64,000 nucleotides of DNA from Cryptomeria japonica (GCF_030272615.1 NC_081409.1:911674340-911738339), one strand, 5' to 3'; positions 49,477-63,400 are shown, counted from the stretch's first letter. Numbers and translations are program-made. The notes: generated by a model from the sequence alone, not told the origin.

Positions 49477-51108
49477 TGTTGGCATTATGTGAACCGGCAT
49501 GAGCATTATGTGAACCGGCATGAGCCTTATGTAAACTGGCATGAAGACATAATGATATTGTATGTTGTCATTGACGTCAATATGAGACATAGTGTGAACC
49601 GGCACATGAGATAAGTGAAGAAAGAGGTACCGACATATGTGTGAACCGGTGTATGCCAAAGTGAAGCGGCACATCTGTTCAAAGTGAACCGGCATGCAGT
49701 TATGGGAACTGGCAAATGGAAGCAATGTATGACTACAGGTTGGTAAGGCAGCTTCCACTTTGGGGTTTTCGATTGGAGTATCTCAAGTCTGTGTGACTCA
49801 ATCGGTGATCTTTGTGTGATGAGTTAGCAGTATGATGGAGGACAGATCGCGTTGCCATGTAAGCTCTGTGTGCATGAAGGATCTTGCATAAAGAAGACTA
49901 TTCCTATCTACCTCGGGAATGTGCGAAGTCTGTCAAATGGTGATAATGCGTGATGGGTTATCAGCCGCCATGAAAATGGTGGATAATGGACGATGGAGAA
50001 TGTCTTGAGATCGACTCAAGAATGGTGCATTTAATGCAGTATGTTTCAACGGTCAAGATCAAACCGTTTGAATTGCTCAACCTAACAAGTTTAGGGTTTA
50101 AGGTTTTTGCTACCGACCTGTATGTTCCCTATAAGGTCGATGTTAGGTTTCTATATGAAGTTGTTGGAAAAAGTTGTGAGTGTGTATCCAACGAAAGTGA
50201 TACAAGATTCTTGCCAGACCATAGGAGAGAAGAGATACCTGCAAAGTGTATGTGCAGAAGGAAAAGAGGAGCCTAAACGGATCTGTATTAGTATTAAGTG
50301 TTGTTAACAGATCATTGTAATACTTGTTGATCTCTAACCACTTCAATAGTTGTAAAATCCCCTAACAGGGTAGCCTTATCTGGCTTGATTCAAAATCCCT
50401 TAAATCGGGTGGTCTTAACCAGCTTGCTGTAAATCCCTTAACCGGGTAACTCGAAGCTAATGAGTTCTGAGAAGCTAGAGAAGCTTAGGAGATCCTTTCA
50501 GCTATTGAGTTCTTAAAATCCTCTAACAAGGTGACCCTACCGGGTTTAACCCTTAACCGAGTGATCCCTAACAGGATCGGTTCCTACCAGAACCTATTGT
50601 AATGTTCTTAACCGGACAAGGCTCCTAACAGAACGGACTTCTAAAGAGTTCAAAAAGCATCTTGTGGGTATTCATCCCCAGCGTGGTTTTTCCCAGTTGG
50701 GTTTCCACGTGAAAAATATGTGTGTCATGTGAAATGCTTTTGTCTTGTGATGCTTTGTTTTATCTGTTATGCACATGAAGTTTCTATGTTTTATGCTTGT
50801 CTATAAAACATATTGAACTCACTGTTGTGAAGATTTGATAGTTAAGTCTACTAGTTAATGCATGAGAATATTATGATAATGTGGTATTGAGCTAAGAGAA
50901 AAGCTTAGTGAGTAACCGGTTCATGACTGATTAAGCTATATTGGATGCTATCGGTTGCACTCTGTTTTATCGGTATCTCTGTTTATCAGTCATTGTGAGT
51001 GTTTGCTCTCAAACCGGTTTTGGACTGTATAGGTGTCTGTACTGATTCACCCCCCCCCCCCCCCTCTCAGTACCGGTTTGGTAGTAGTGGTTCATCATTG
51101 AGTTATCA
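49477..51108 (+). mobile_element. Solo LTR, copia-like family
   Basis: It starts TGTTGGCATTATGTGAACC and ends GAGTTATCA. AATCT lies directly on both sides (49472-49476, 51109-51113). It is 1,632 bp, rich in ACCGG motifs, with a (C)15 run at 51050-51064 followed by TCTCAG, like the CCCCCTCTCA near the ends of the copia LTRs to the right. There is no PBS or internal sequence, hence a solo LTR. Confidence 0.82.
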
Positions 51109-51113
51109 AATCT

Positions 51114-54100
51114 ATCCATTGAAGTGTTAAGGAAACCTATATCAACTATCAAATAAATATGTGCCTTATATGTGATGCCACAATAGTGTGACCCAATTAC
51201 AAGACACAATTATTTCTAAAATTACATGTTCTTATTAAAAAAAAAAAAGAAATGGGGGTTCCACCTAAAGGGTTTAAATTGAAGTGGGTTATATTGGACC
51301 TCTTTAGATAGAACCCCCCAATCTTAAATCAAAATTGTAATAGAGTCTTCTTTTCACTTGTTAATATGTTGACAAAAAACTAATTCTGCTTCACCTTTTG
51401 GGGATCAAATGAAGTCATTTAAAACTTCCATTTTGTAAGTATATAGCCCTTAATGTAAGCTTTCAAAAAATTATAATTTTTAATATATTTAATTTGATTA
51501 TTATATTTATGTTCTATTTTGTAGTGAACATAATTTTTTCATAGAACATTAAGGTCTCCATTCCACACATAAAAGAAAAAGAAAAAGAAATCTTTATTTA
51601 AATATCTATGCACTAGGTATCAATGTCTTTATTTGAACAAGAAAATATGAAGTTAATCTAGATATATACAAAACCATTATGTGTTCTAAGATAAACTTAT
51701 GTCTAAATTAAAATTAATCTTAAAAATAATATAAAATAATCTAAAACAAAAAATTATCGAAAAATATCAATACACTAGGTATTGGTGTTATCAATCTACG
51801 TTTCATAATTTATAATTTTTTTCTTTTTTTTGTAAAAAAATTGTGTGATATGAAATAATTATCATTTTTTTAAAATGATGTTAACTATAAAAAATATGTT
51901 GTCAAAACTTACATAAAAAAAAATCACTTTTTTTTTTCAAATCATAATTTTTAAAATAAATTAGTTAAAGTACATATAGAATATGCGTATGAAATGTAAA
52001 AAATCTTTAGTTCACACCATCTTCGAAGTCTTAACAATTTAATTGCTATTGGTAATAAAAAGTGAAATTTTGGTTTAAAAATTTGATTTCAATGTTCCAC
52101 TTTGACCAATAAATAAAAAAACACTATTGTGGGATCACTAAATGAAAAGTGCAATTGTATAAAATAATTACATGGTCCAAGTATAATAGATATAAGAATA
52201 TTTGGAATATTAAGTATAAGGAATAGTATAAATAGAAAAGTGAGTAAAATAAGGTTTAGTATGGACATCCAAGGAACTAGTAAATACATAATATTGGATT
52301 CTAAAGGAGTAAGGTAAGATAGGTGTAAAATGGATTGATAAATGTAAGGATGCAATGATATGCTATAATAGGATAACCATTTCTAAGTCCACATAATAAG
52401 AAGGGGAAAATAATGAATCTTATATCATAAGCTCAACCTAGAATGACATTTGTATCATAGGTTCAAAGAAAAAAATGCAAGAGAAGAAGCAATATATCTT
52501 GAATCTAGTAGAGTGATAATTATTTTTCTTTATTTGTTATGAACCTTCTTGGTACTTTCCTTTGTATTTTTTTATTGACTTTACCTTTATTTCTTTTAAC
52601 ATTGAGTGTAGTCTTTAATTTTGTAATACCTCTAGCATTTGTACTTGTTCATTTTTTTCTATGGATTTAGTGTTTTTGATAATAAAGCAGTCAAAACAAG
52701 GGGATTGACTTGGAATACACAACAACCTTCAGAGAGAGCATAACCAACACACACACACAACTACCAATCCCTATCTTAATCATCAAAAACATAAACCACC
52801 TGCAGCTATAGAATAACCCTAGATTGATAACAATCTATGGATTTAGTGTTGATAATCATTATACTTTCTTATTTTACGTTGAGTTGTTCTTGATATGGTT
52901 TTGTAATGGAATTTATGTTCAAATTGTATATTACATTATGCATGTGATACTCGTACAGTTAGAAACTACAACGTTTGTACGTTAGTTTTTATGTGGATAG
53001 ATACATATATACATGTTGATAGATGGATGTGATTATGATCTTTTTTTTTTAGATGTGTTAATTAAATGTTTTATTGATGTGTACCCATTGGATGATTTTA
53101 CTTTTTTAAGCTATTATATACAAGTATAGGTATGATTGATGTGTGTATCAAGCATGCATGTATAGGGGTTATTTGCGTACTTAAGTATTATAGGTATAGT
53201 TTATTTCTCCAATGATGGTTATTTCAAAGATATTTCATTGGAACTTTAATATTTCCAACCCCTATAATACTTGAATTTAGTACAAAATGTGTCATGTGTA
53301 ACCTATGTTAATCTAGATCTAAATTCTTGGCGATTTCAAAGTATATTTGTGTTGCGTGTCACAAATAAATATGTGACTTCAATTGGATGACTTGTTTTTG
53401 TTGTATTAAACTTTTCGTTGTAAATATGTGACTTAAATTTGAGTTTAATTTAGAAAGGTTAATTTAAATTTCTTAGGGAGAATATTTAAATCATTGTTAT
53501 TAGTTATTGGTGATTTAAAAATATTCCATTTGTTGAAAAGTTTAAAAAATAATTAAACTCAAATCACTTTATTTGACTTGAAAGGGACTTATGCATTTTT
53601 AATATTGTAAAATGAAAAAAGAAGGTGAAAATAGACGTCTTGAATGGACTTAATTATTATTTTCATTTTTAAATTTTTGGAAGTAGTCTCACTTATACCC
53701 TATTCCTCTTAATAAAATTGAATTGATTGGTTTTAGATGGTGTGAATTTGGATTAGATTGCAAGAAAAGTACCAAGATGTGCTTGATTTGGGTTTGTGGA
53801 ATGTTTTCTCAATTTGAATGGTTGAACAAAAATTGATATTAAATTGTGAGCATCAAACTTGAGGTAATCTTCATCGCTTATCTTGTATTTTCTATGCTTA
53901 CCATAAAGGAGGGGTATGGGCTTTCTTGTATATTAGATTTCATGTAGTTTCATCAATTTAAATCATATTGGAAATTATTTATTTTATGTCATGAATTTAG
54001 GGAACATGAATTTGAATTCAAAAGAGTGTAGTTGTCCACCTTGGAACCAAGAAGGTATATTTATATTTTTTACGGAGATTCATCTCTACCTACACCATGA

Positions 54101-54174
54101 CCTTGACAAGATCTTCATGTAGATGAATAGTTCACATAGCCATCCAAAATATGAACATATGCTACGTTTTAGAG
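51114..54174. other. AT-rich spacer, no gene seen
   Basis: Only short unremarkable frames. It contains one small insertion, listed separately. Confidence 0.5.
52675..52833. mobile_element. 159-bp insertion between 17-bp direct repeats
   Basis: TCTATGGATTTAGTGTT occurs at 52658-52674 and 52834-52850. The repeat length is typical of LINE-machinery insertions. The insert includes (CA)n and ACCACCTGCAGC, with no tRNA-like head and no poly(A). Confidence 0.6.
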
Positions 54175-54179
54175 ACTAC

Positions 54180-55420
54180 TGATGAACTTATAAGGCATTG
54201 AGAGGGGGGGTGAATCAGTGCAAGTAAAAACAATGCAAATCTGATTATCAATTTCACCAACTTAAAACTCAATAGGCATAAAAGAAATAACACCAAGTAT
54301 GCAATCACCACATAAAGCATAAACCATATGACACAAGAGTTTTTACGTGGAGAACCCAAATGGGAAAAACCACGGTGGGAGTTAGTACCCACACGATCCA
54401 CTATCCACAGTATAGAGATCTGATCAGTTAAGGTCTACAACACCCGGTTAGGGGCACACCCTGTTAGAAGTGTCTAAGACTGATTAAGAGCTTTACAAAA
54501 TGGCATGTGAGGACCAGCCCTGTTAGGAGCTACCCAAGTTACTGGGATTTGCAAAAGCAAGTTATTGTGTCACCTGGTTAGAGGATTTAATGATCACAAC
54601 TGTTAGGATCTGAGTGCACCCTATTAGGAGTGACCTTGTAAGAGGATTTTATTGCTGCAACTGTTAGGGAGACAACAAGTACAAATGATCTCAGTATACC
54701 ACCTTCAGTTTCTAATAAGATCCACGTCAGAACATTACAACATCACATAGACTTCATCTCTCAACTCCTCTGATCATTGCACTATCAGGAATACAAAATT
54801 CATTAATAATATTCCACACTTTCAAGATCATACACATCTATCCTTTCACACATCATCGCACATTTAGAATCATCATAAGGTCGGCTAGAACCTTGTTACA
54901 ATTCCCTAGGTTCAATGCATCTAGACAATCTTGCATTGTACGCTTTAGTTATGTCGGCCACCGACATAACAAATCCAATTCTGTGTCGTTTTACTGATCT
55001 GAGTGATTTTCATCACTACCGGTTAAGTCTCAGTTAGAATGTTTATTCTGTCAATCAAATCTCGTTCATCTGATCGAATCAGCACGTGGGGTCATGAACA
55101 TAACTTCATCTACCATCCTTCATTGCTGCTGCAAAACCACATCATCTCATTCTTCATAGATTTCTGTACCGGTTGTCAGAACATAACTTTATCTGTCTTT
55201 TACCAGTTAAAGTCCTAATTACCAGTTCTGATAAAACTGTCTCTGCTTACCGATTAAACCTTGTCGATTGACCTATAGGATTTTGATAACTATAAAAACA
55301 TAGTTTCCATCAATGACAACATACAACATAGTCATCATGCAACAATCTAATCAAACATGTACCGGTTGCATCAAGAAAACAAACAGTTACCAATTAAGAT
55401 CAAATGATCAAATTGCAACA
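54180..55420 (-). repeat. 3' LTR of the copia-like element
   Basis: On the minus strand it starts TGTTGCAATTTGATCATTTG and ends CTTATAAGTTCATCA. Confidence 0.85.
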
Positions 55421-55433
55421 ATCTCCCCCTTTG
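55421..55433 (-). promoter_or_regulatory. Polypurine tract
   Basis: The minus strand reads CAAAGGGGGAGAT immediately before the 3' LTR, the usual plus-strand primer site. Confidence 0.8.
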
Positions 55434-55687
55434 GCATTGATGACAACACTTTTAAAAAAAAATTGTCGACTAAGTGTGCAATACAAAAATTGACTATATG
55501 ACATGTACTCCCCCTTAGCAATTACTCCTATTACTCCCTCTTTACATTGCATACAAAATTTTGACTCTCTTGACTATTACTCCCCTTTGACAACAATGCC
55601 AAATAAAGAAGTAAAATACATGAAATATATATACATTTTACATCAAAATTTGCATCAGAGCATATAGAAATATAAATCATAAAGTTT

Positions 55688-58600
55688 TTACAAAGCAATT
55701 TTAGAAAAAACGTCATTGAAATGAAACTTCAACTGTTTGAGATCATTATCCCATGTCTCTAATAGTGTGTTGGTAATCTCAACACGTGTCTTTATTTTCC
55801 TGGCTACTTCCTCCATTGCATCAACTATTCTCATCTTAGGTGTAGCCAAAATAGCTTTTGATTCCTTATATGCTCGTTGCAAAATTTCAAATTTAGGAAT
55901 CGGTTGAGTCTAGAGCTTCTTCAGTGATCTAACCCATTTGACTTGCTCATGTTCATACATCTCAAGTTTTTGATGTAAGTCTACAACTGATCTACCAAAA
56001 AGAATAGCTGAGTCATTTAGTGGCCTAAATGTCTTACTCAAGATTTCAAGTTCTTTCTCAACATCTTCCCTTTTCTCCTTCAAGTCAGTACAAAATAGTG
56101 AAAACTTGGAAATAGTAGTCAAAATATTTCCTCCGGTTACTAGTGCATTCTTCAATAGGTCTTCATTAACCATGAGTGCTACCTTACCTTTGCCTATCTC
56201 ATACATCAGTATTTTTGTCCTTTTCTTCTTGTAATCCTTTTCAATTGATATATATGCTGCATCTTCAAAAGCTTTGAGTTGATCTCCGAAATCAGTAACC
56301 AACTGTCTAATTTTGTCAATGGGAGTGACAAAACTTTCAGTATTAGTCTTTGGTAGGAGACTAGACAAAATATCAATTGCTATCTTGATTGTTTCTGCCT
56401 CTCCCTGTTGTTCAGGTTCATTCATTTCTTTTGAGCTCTAGATTGCATTGTTGTTGCAATCTCCATTAATTGAGAAGAACTTAGATTGTTCATATCAATA
56501 GTTCCTTTAATGCTCACCGAGTCATCATCATCATCAATTATTTTCTTCTCCTTTGAATCCTTTTTCTCTACCTTTTCTTTCTCTATTTTCTCCTTCTCGG
56601 TCTTAGATCTTCTTCTGTCTTCTCTTCCTTTGTGGTGTCCTTGACCGGTGGTGGTTGTGTCTCCACATTGGGTTCATTCATTGGTACTTCTTCATTAGTC
56701 TTTTTAGTAGTCTTTTCCTTTTGACTGTCATCTACATTTACACTTACTGATGGAATTTGATTATCAGTATGTTGTGTGTTCACCAGTGGCTCATCAGAGC
56801 TCTTTTCTTCAGTTCGCTTCTCCACTTGTTCCTCTTGTTGCTCATGTTGTTCAAACATTTGATCATCAACATCTAGTACATCTACATGATCAACATTATT
56901 ATCAACATTATCTCTGGTGTTATCATCAGGAATAAATATCGGTTCAATATAAATCGGATCATCATACATATACTTGTTATCCGGTTCAAAATCTATGATC
57001 TTAACATCTTTAGGAAGTTATTTTGAATTTGGCTTTTGGGAACTATCCTCCTCAACTTGTTCATCTTTTTCTTCATCTTCATCCGGGATGAGACCTAAAG
57101 CCTTCTTGATCAAAGTCTTAGTCTCCTTCTAGATTGATTCGGTCTCTCCTATTAACATTCTTGTTAATCTCTTCTTGGATCTAAAATATGCCTTTGCTTT
57201 AACCTTTATTTGTTCAATTTCTTCTTCACTTTCTTCTAGTTGTGGGTGCTTAAAGATACAATCAATGAATTCTTTGTCTAGGCTAATTGTTGCCTACCAC
57301 CTTGCACCAGTAAGATTATACAAAGAATCGGGAATCTGCCCTTGCAACTCAATAAGGGCTCTGCTATATTTATTCATAATGAGGATGACTGCATCTTCAA
57401 TCTCCCTTTGTTGACTTTCAGATAAATGAACAAGCAATGTATTCAAACCTTTGTATATCCCATAATCCTTGATTATTTGAATAATTCTATTGAAAGAATC
57501 TTCTAATGTAAATGGTTTCTTAGGTGAATTTCCCTTACCAGTTGCCTTAGGCTTCTTAACACTTTCTCTAAGTGCTCTTTTATACTCCTTTGATTTCGTA
57601 GCCTCTTCATCATTTGCTGGTTTGTGGGCTTGTTGCTTCTTCCTCTTTGTGGTTTGAACTGGTTTAGAAGGTGGATAAATTTTTTTCTACTTCCTCCAGA
57701 AATGAATTTTAGATGGTTTCCCTCTTTGTGATTCAACCATTTTGTCTTCTTCCATCTTCTTCTTTGTTGCTTTGGCTTTTGTAGCTCTAGTCTTACCGGT
57801 AGGGGAATTGGTAGGGGTACCGATAGGTACACTCGATGTTTCACCTTGATCTGTTGCATATGTGGCCCTTGCTCATGCTATCTTCTCCTTCATAAAACTT
57901 TTCTTCTCAGCAAATGCTTCAACCTCCTTCCTTATCTTCTTAGCAATCACCAATTTCTACAGCTCAGAGTGGACTTTTGGAGATTTTTCTTTGTAAGTCT
58001 CAAATCTTTCTGCAATGGTATTTGTTGGTTGCTCTAATAGATGGTTATCATAAGAAATGAGTGGATTCTTGTCTACCTTGTATCCCATAGGTAATACCCA
58101 TGTGGTTCTAGGGATAACTGCTTCCATCATACAGGTGTCGATATCCACCATATAACAAATTGTCTTCTCATACGGGTTGACTACTTCTGTCGGTATACAC
58201 TCTCTAGCATGCATTTTCTTTTGAAACTCCTTGAAGTAACCCCATGAAATATTATCAAACTTATGCTTTAGTATCCTAGTGTTTTTCTTCATCTGAAGTA
58301 GTACAGGGGTACCTTCAATCCATTGAACATCTCCAATACCGGGGAAATGGTTTTGGAAATAGAAGAACAATCCTAAAATCAATTGTCCAAATTTGAATCT
58401 CCATTTCTTATCTTTCTTCACAGCTTCTAGATTCACAATCAGTTGACTTCTTAGTGCCTCTGCCAGATCATAGTCAACATTCTCCTTTACCATCTGATAG
58501 GCAGTGTGAATAGTTGTTGTCGGTATATAGTTCATTCTGCTAGAATAGTAGATTCTATATCCGATCACCATGGAGGTATATTTCACAGTTGGATCATTGA

Positions 58601-59105
58601 TTTTATTTACTATCATGGCTCTACCATCCCATCTTGATCCTGTCAGCTTCTCAACATCATTCTTGGGTACTGATCGAAGTAAGGGTACTTCATCGGTTGA
58701 GCAGAATCCGGTTACTGCATGAATGACCTCCTTATTTATTTTATAAGGTCGATCCAACCACATAAATTGATCATGAATGCGACTCAAAACAAATCTAACT
58801 AACTCATTATCAAAGCCATTAATGAAGTTGACTACATGATGGAACCCTTTCTCAATGATACTTTTAAACTGTTCTTTCAATATGCCCTTGTTATCACATA
58901 ATGATCTATACTGTTCATGAATGATTGATACACACATGTCCTCTAGTTTGTAGTGATAAAAATATATAACATCCTCGACATGTAAAACTCCATACGGTAC
59001 ACTAGATAGGGCACCGATAGGGTCTGTTTCCTCTTATTTGTAAGGATGTCGTTTAAATTTTGATCGTGGCCTCTCAGTCACATCAAATAGATGCAGAGTA
59101 TCCAT
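55688..59105 (-). pseudogene. Long second ORF of the element, unknown product
   Basis: From the ATG at 59103-59105 (MDTLHLFDVTERPR) about 1,100 codons can be followed, broken by several stops and at least one shift near 56.58 kb. The best-preserved part (57957-58937, 326 codons) includes FVLSRIHDQFMWLDRPYKIN, VTGFCSTDEVPLLRSV, SSRMNYIPTTTIHTAYQMV and FKFGQLILGLFFYFQNHFPG. It looks like a folded domain but matches no retroviral enzyme I know. Then come Lys-rich linkers, an acidic Asp/Glu/Gln-rich stretch (about 56640-56970) and a helical, coiled-coil-like C-terminus (55688-56425). Nothing identifies its role; similar frames may exist in related elements. It occupies the place where pol should be. 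Confidence 0.55.
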
Positions 59106-59586
59106 ACTACACTATGTAAAAATTCAAAGCAAAGAGTAAGATTCACTGATAAATACCTTTCCTTCTTCTAAACTAGGGATACACATCATAAAAACCTTCA
59201 ACACCATTCACCGATTCACAATGCACTTATGATCACCTCAGATCTCTACTAGACACGTTGAATCTTGAAATCACAAACTTTCCTATGCTCTTCTCTCTCC
59301 CAAAATGCTCTCAAGATTGCAATGTGTGAAATGAAATTTAAAATATTTTTTTATTTGCTTTCAAACTACTGCATTAAATGCTTTAACAGATAAAACCCTA
59401 AAATGCCTTAAAATACTCTTAAGAATGTCACCAGTTGCAAAAAATCAATGATATTTACTGGTTATGATTCAAAAAGACTTATAAACATCAAAATGCATCA
59501 GAATATGCAGATTTAACTCACATTACATCATCCAAGGGTTCATCTAAAGATTTGACAATAAGCTCACCCCAAGTTGTAGAAACAAC

Positions 59587-60805
59587 TTAGTTTGTTGGTG
59601 ATGGATTCACCACACCAGGTGAAGGAATTGATTCCGCAGCTGGTTTTTCATCACTCTTCTTTTTCCAGGTTCTATTCATCTTAGCTCTAGTTTCTTCAAT
59701 ATCAACTTTCTGCTTTCCTTTCCAATCTGCAAGATGATTCACTGGTTGGTTCTTCTGTGTTTTGCAAAACTTGGCAATGTGTCCCGGTTTGTTACAACGA
59801 TAACATGTCATTCTAGATGCTCTCCAAGGCCCTGCATTGCCTCTACCTATCCTTCTTTGACAATTTATTGACACATGTGCAAAGTTGTTTCCAATTAGTG
59901 CTTCTCCAGTCAATGAAATTCCTTCTCCAATCACCATTAGTTCTTGGATTCATATGAGGTGTTGGATAATTAGCTCCATACCTGCATTCAATAGATCTAT
60001 TCCCATAGATGTTGCATGTATAACAGTAACCTTCAAATTTTATAGGCACATATCTAGCATTGGATCTATAACCAATATTAGCATCAGATTTGCTTCAACA
60101 AACATTAGTAGTATGTCCTGGTTTATGACAATTAAAACAAACAGGTTTGTAAGCTTTCTTACCGGTAGGCTTTTGAGCCTTAGGAGTTGTTTTACCTTCA
60201 TGCATGTTGTTCTTGGTTCCAGAAGGTTCACCCTTCTCAAATGTATTGTATCCTAACCCAGATGTATCACCTTTCATCCTCTGAGATTGGATCTGTTCAT
60301 CCAGCATGGTAGAACTCTTGTTGAATTTTTCAAGCTTCTCATTAGCTTCTATAAGCTCTTTAGTAAGATCTTCATTTTTCTTCATAAGAGTCTCTCTAAG
60401 AGACATTGCCATATCAAGATCTACTTTGATTTATTCTTTCTCCTCATGCCAATGTTCATAAAGAGTGTTATTCTCCTATTTTATCTTAAAGATCTCATGA
60501 TCTTTCTCTTTGATCTTGTCTTCAACTGCCCTCCTAGCTTCAAGTTCTTGACTCATACGGATTGTAAGGGCTTCAAGTTCTCTCCTTAGGTTAAGTTTCT
60601 CACTATTCACTTTCTCCACTTCCTCAACCAATGCATCTATATTTTCTTCATCAGAAGAGCTTCTTTCATTGATCTCCAACAATTATTCAGTCAGTTCCTT
60701 CCTTTTAGCTAGTGATGTCTTATACTTGCCTCTTAGGGTTTCTAGCTCTTCTTTGGTTTCTGCAAGTTCCCTAGCCATCTCTTGATAACTCATTCCTTCC
60801 CCCAT
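59587..60805 (-). pseudogene. Gag-like frame with coiled coil and CCHC knuckles
   Basis: The ATG at 60803-60805 (MGEGMSYQEMARELAETKEE) lies only about 55 bases from the PBS. A Glu/Lys-rich coiled coil fills the first 200 codons or so. Three zinc knuckles follow: CFNCHKPGHTTNVC (60098-60139), CYTCNIYGNRSIEC (about 59984-60025, with the His replaced by Asn) and CYRCNKPGHIAKFC (59764-59805, in another frame). The usual copia gag core ahead of the coil is missing. There are several stops and at least one frameshift. It probably bound element RNA when intact. Confidence 0.65.
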
Positions 60806-60858
60806 ATTTACCTTAGGATTAGAGATCCCTTCCAAGAGGTTAAGCCTTAAGGAAGTTA

Positions 60859-60871
60859 GGCTCTGATACCA
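60859..60871 (-). promoter_or_regulatory. Primer-binding site, initiator tRNA-Met
   Basis: The minus strand reads TGGTATCAGAGCC, the standard plant copia primer site, two bases from the 5' LTR end. Confidence 0.92.
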
Positions 60872-60873
60872 AT

Positions 60874-62113
60874 TGATGAACTTATAATGCACTGAGAGTG
60901 GGGGTGAATCAGTGCAAGTAAAAACAATACAAATTTGATTATTAATTTCACCAACTTAAAACTCAATAGGCATAAAATAAATATCACCAAGTATGAAATC
61001 AACACATAAAGCATAAACCACATGACACAAGAGTTTATATTTGGAAAACCCAAATGGGAAAAACCACGATGGAAGTTAGTACCCACAAGATCCACTATCT
61101 ACAGTATAGAGATCTGACCGGTTAAGGTCTATAACACCCGATTAGGGGCACACCCTGTTAGAAGTGTCTAGGCCTGGTTAAGAGCTTTACAAAAAGGCCT
61201 ATGAGGACCAGCCCTGTTAGAAGCTACCCAAGTTACTAGTATTTGCAAACACAAGTTATTGTGTCACCTGGTTAGAGGATTTAATGATCATAATTGTTAG
61301 GATCTGACCGTGCCTTGTTAGGAGTGACCTTGTAAGAGGATTTTATTGCTACAACTGTTAGGGAGATAACAAGTACAAATGATCTCAGTATAACACCTTC
61401 AGTGTCTAATAAGATCTGCTTCAGAACATTACAACATCACATAGACTTCATCTCTCAACTCCTCTGACCATCTCACTATCAGGAATACAAAATTCACTAA
61501 TGATCTTTCACACTTTCAAGCTCATACACATCTATCTTTTCATACCTCATTGCACATTTAAAATCATCATAAGGTTGGCTAGAACCTTGTTACAATTCCC
61601 TAAGTTCAATGCGTCTAGACAATCCTGCATTGTACTCTTTAGCCACCGACATAACAAATCCAATTTTGTGTCGTTTTACCAATCTAAGTGATTTTCATCA
61701 CTACCGGTTAAGTCTCAGTCAGAATACCTTCTTTGTCAATCAAATCTCATTCATCTGATCAAATCAGCATGAGAGGTCACGAACATAACTTCATCTACCA
61801 TCCTTCATTGTTTCTGCAAAATCACATCATCTCATTCTTCATAGATTTCCTATACCGATTGTCAGAATATAACTCTATCTGTCTTTTACCGGTTAAAGTC
61901 CTAATTACCGGTTCTGATAAAAATGTCTTTGCTTACCAGTTAAACCTTATCGGTTGACCTATAGGACTTAGATGACTGTAAAAACATAGTTGCCATCAAT
62001 GACAACATACAACATAGTCATTATACAACAATCTAATCAAACATGTACTAGTTGCATCAAGTAAACAAACAATTACCGGTTAAGATCAATGATCAAATGA
62101 TCAAATGCCAACA
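60874..62113 (-). repeat. 5' LTR of the copia-like element
   Basis: Starts TGTTGGCATTTGATCATTTG on the minus strand and ends CATTATAAGTTCATCA next to the PBS. It is collinear with 54180-55420. Confidence 0.85.
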
Positions 62114-62439
62114 TATACATCATTGCAAGTATTATTTCACTTGATAGACTACACAAGGTCTAGTAGAAAGTTGGTCATTTCCTCATGGATGGATACATAT
62201 GGCTTACCATTTAGCTCATTTGTTAGCCCCTAAATTTATAACTCTCAAATTTGTAGAGTAGAGTTGGGAATCTCATTTGAGATGTATTTAAAAAAATTCT
62301 TTGAAATTTTCACAACATCAACCCTACAAATATTCTATTAATTTACTAATTACTTCTTTGTTTGTGTCCTCCTGTGACCTTATTTCCTCTACTAATAATA
62401 CTACCAAAAGTAAAAGCCATGGTGTGTCATAGGTGAACT
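62114..62439. other. Spacer between two LTR elements
   Basis: AT-rich; no gene, repeat or signal seen. Confidence 0.4.
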
Positions 62440-63395
62440 TGTTGCAATATGCCCCTTTGGCTTGTCGTTGATGTCAACCCCTCTTGATCGGAGGTTGTCC
62501 AGTGATCCTAATTGGTTTGGTTAATGAACATATTTTGTATAGTCATCTTCCATATATTCATGAAATATCTTAAGTGTCCCATAAGTTAGAATAAATATAT
62601 CTTGATATCTTTTCGGAGTATATGGTAATCACTTTTTGGTCTGGATCAAGGGATAATGAATGGCTAATAACATTTGAGGATATGTGGTTGCGTGTGGATT
62701 GAATGACTCTCTTGTAGAGGTTGGAGCTGACAGTATAAATGTTTTTATATATTTCGCATGAACATAATTGGGTGTTTTTGGTCTAGTTGTAATATACATG
62801 TTACATCTCCCTCTATCCAACTTCATAGTATGTGTTATGATCTAGATGGTATAAGAAGGTCATAAATGTTTTGTAACTGAATAAATATATGTGTGTATGT
62901 CTATGAGAAGGTGAATAGAGAAAAGATGGTATAAATTTGGAGAAGATCAGAGATTGAAAGACAACAAATGAATCAAAGAATGTTTTAACTGGAACTGCTA
63001 TCAGCATTGTATAGATGCTCTTTCTACATTTCAAATCATACTGTATATTGGATTGAATAGTTATATGTATCTTGCTCTGAAGAATTGATATTCAGCTATG
63101 AAAGTCAACTTTTGTATCTTTCCAAAGGAAATGTGCCTGAGTCTGCAAGTCCGAAGCAGTACGCTCTTTGGTCGGTGGCCACATTTTTGTAAACAGTAAA
63201 TATACATATTGTGAGTTTGATTTTCACCATGGTTTGTCCTAGTTTGGGTTTTTCATATTAAATTATGGTATTATTTTGTGGATGTCTTTATGGTTATTGT
63301 TATTAATTTCAATGGATGAATGATGAATCACTTTGATTTGGTAATATTTTATTTATGGTGATTCAGCCCCCCTCTCAATATTTTGGTAATGTTCA
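62440..63395 (+). mobile_element. 5' LTR of a second copia-like element
   Basis: Starts TGTTGCAATATGCCCCTTTG and contains TGATGTCAAC, a common LTR opening. It ends near CAGCCCCCCTCTCAATATTT and GTTCA, shortly before a degenerate primer site. The partner LTR is outside the window, so borders rest on the PBS and the TG...CA ends. Confidence 0.6.
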
Positions 63396-63400
63396 GAATT

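Larger units (their letters stand above)
54180..62113 (-). mobile_element. Copia-like LTR element lacking pol
   Basis: Two direct LTRs of about 1,240 bp flank 5.45 kb with a PBS for initiator tRNA-Met next to the 5' LTR and a polypurine tract next to the 3' LTR. The interior has a gag-like frame and a long second frame, but I see no protease, integrase, reverse transcriptase or RNase H motifs. The flanks ACTAC (54175-54179) and TATAC (62114-62118) match at three of five positions, so the TSD is eroded or absent. The LTRs differ at roughly one base in ten by eye, so insertion is old. Confidence 0.8.
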
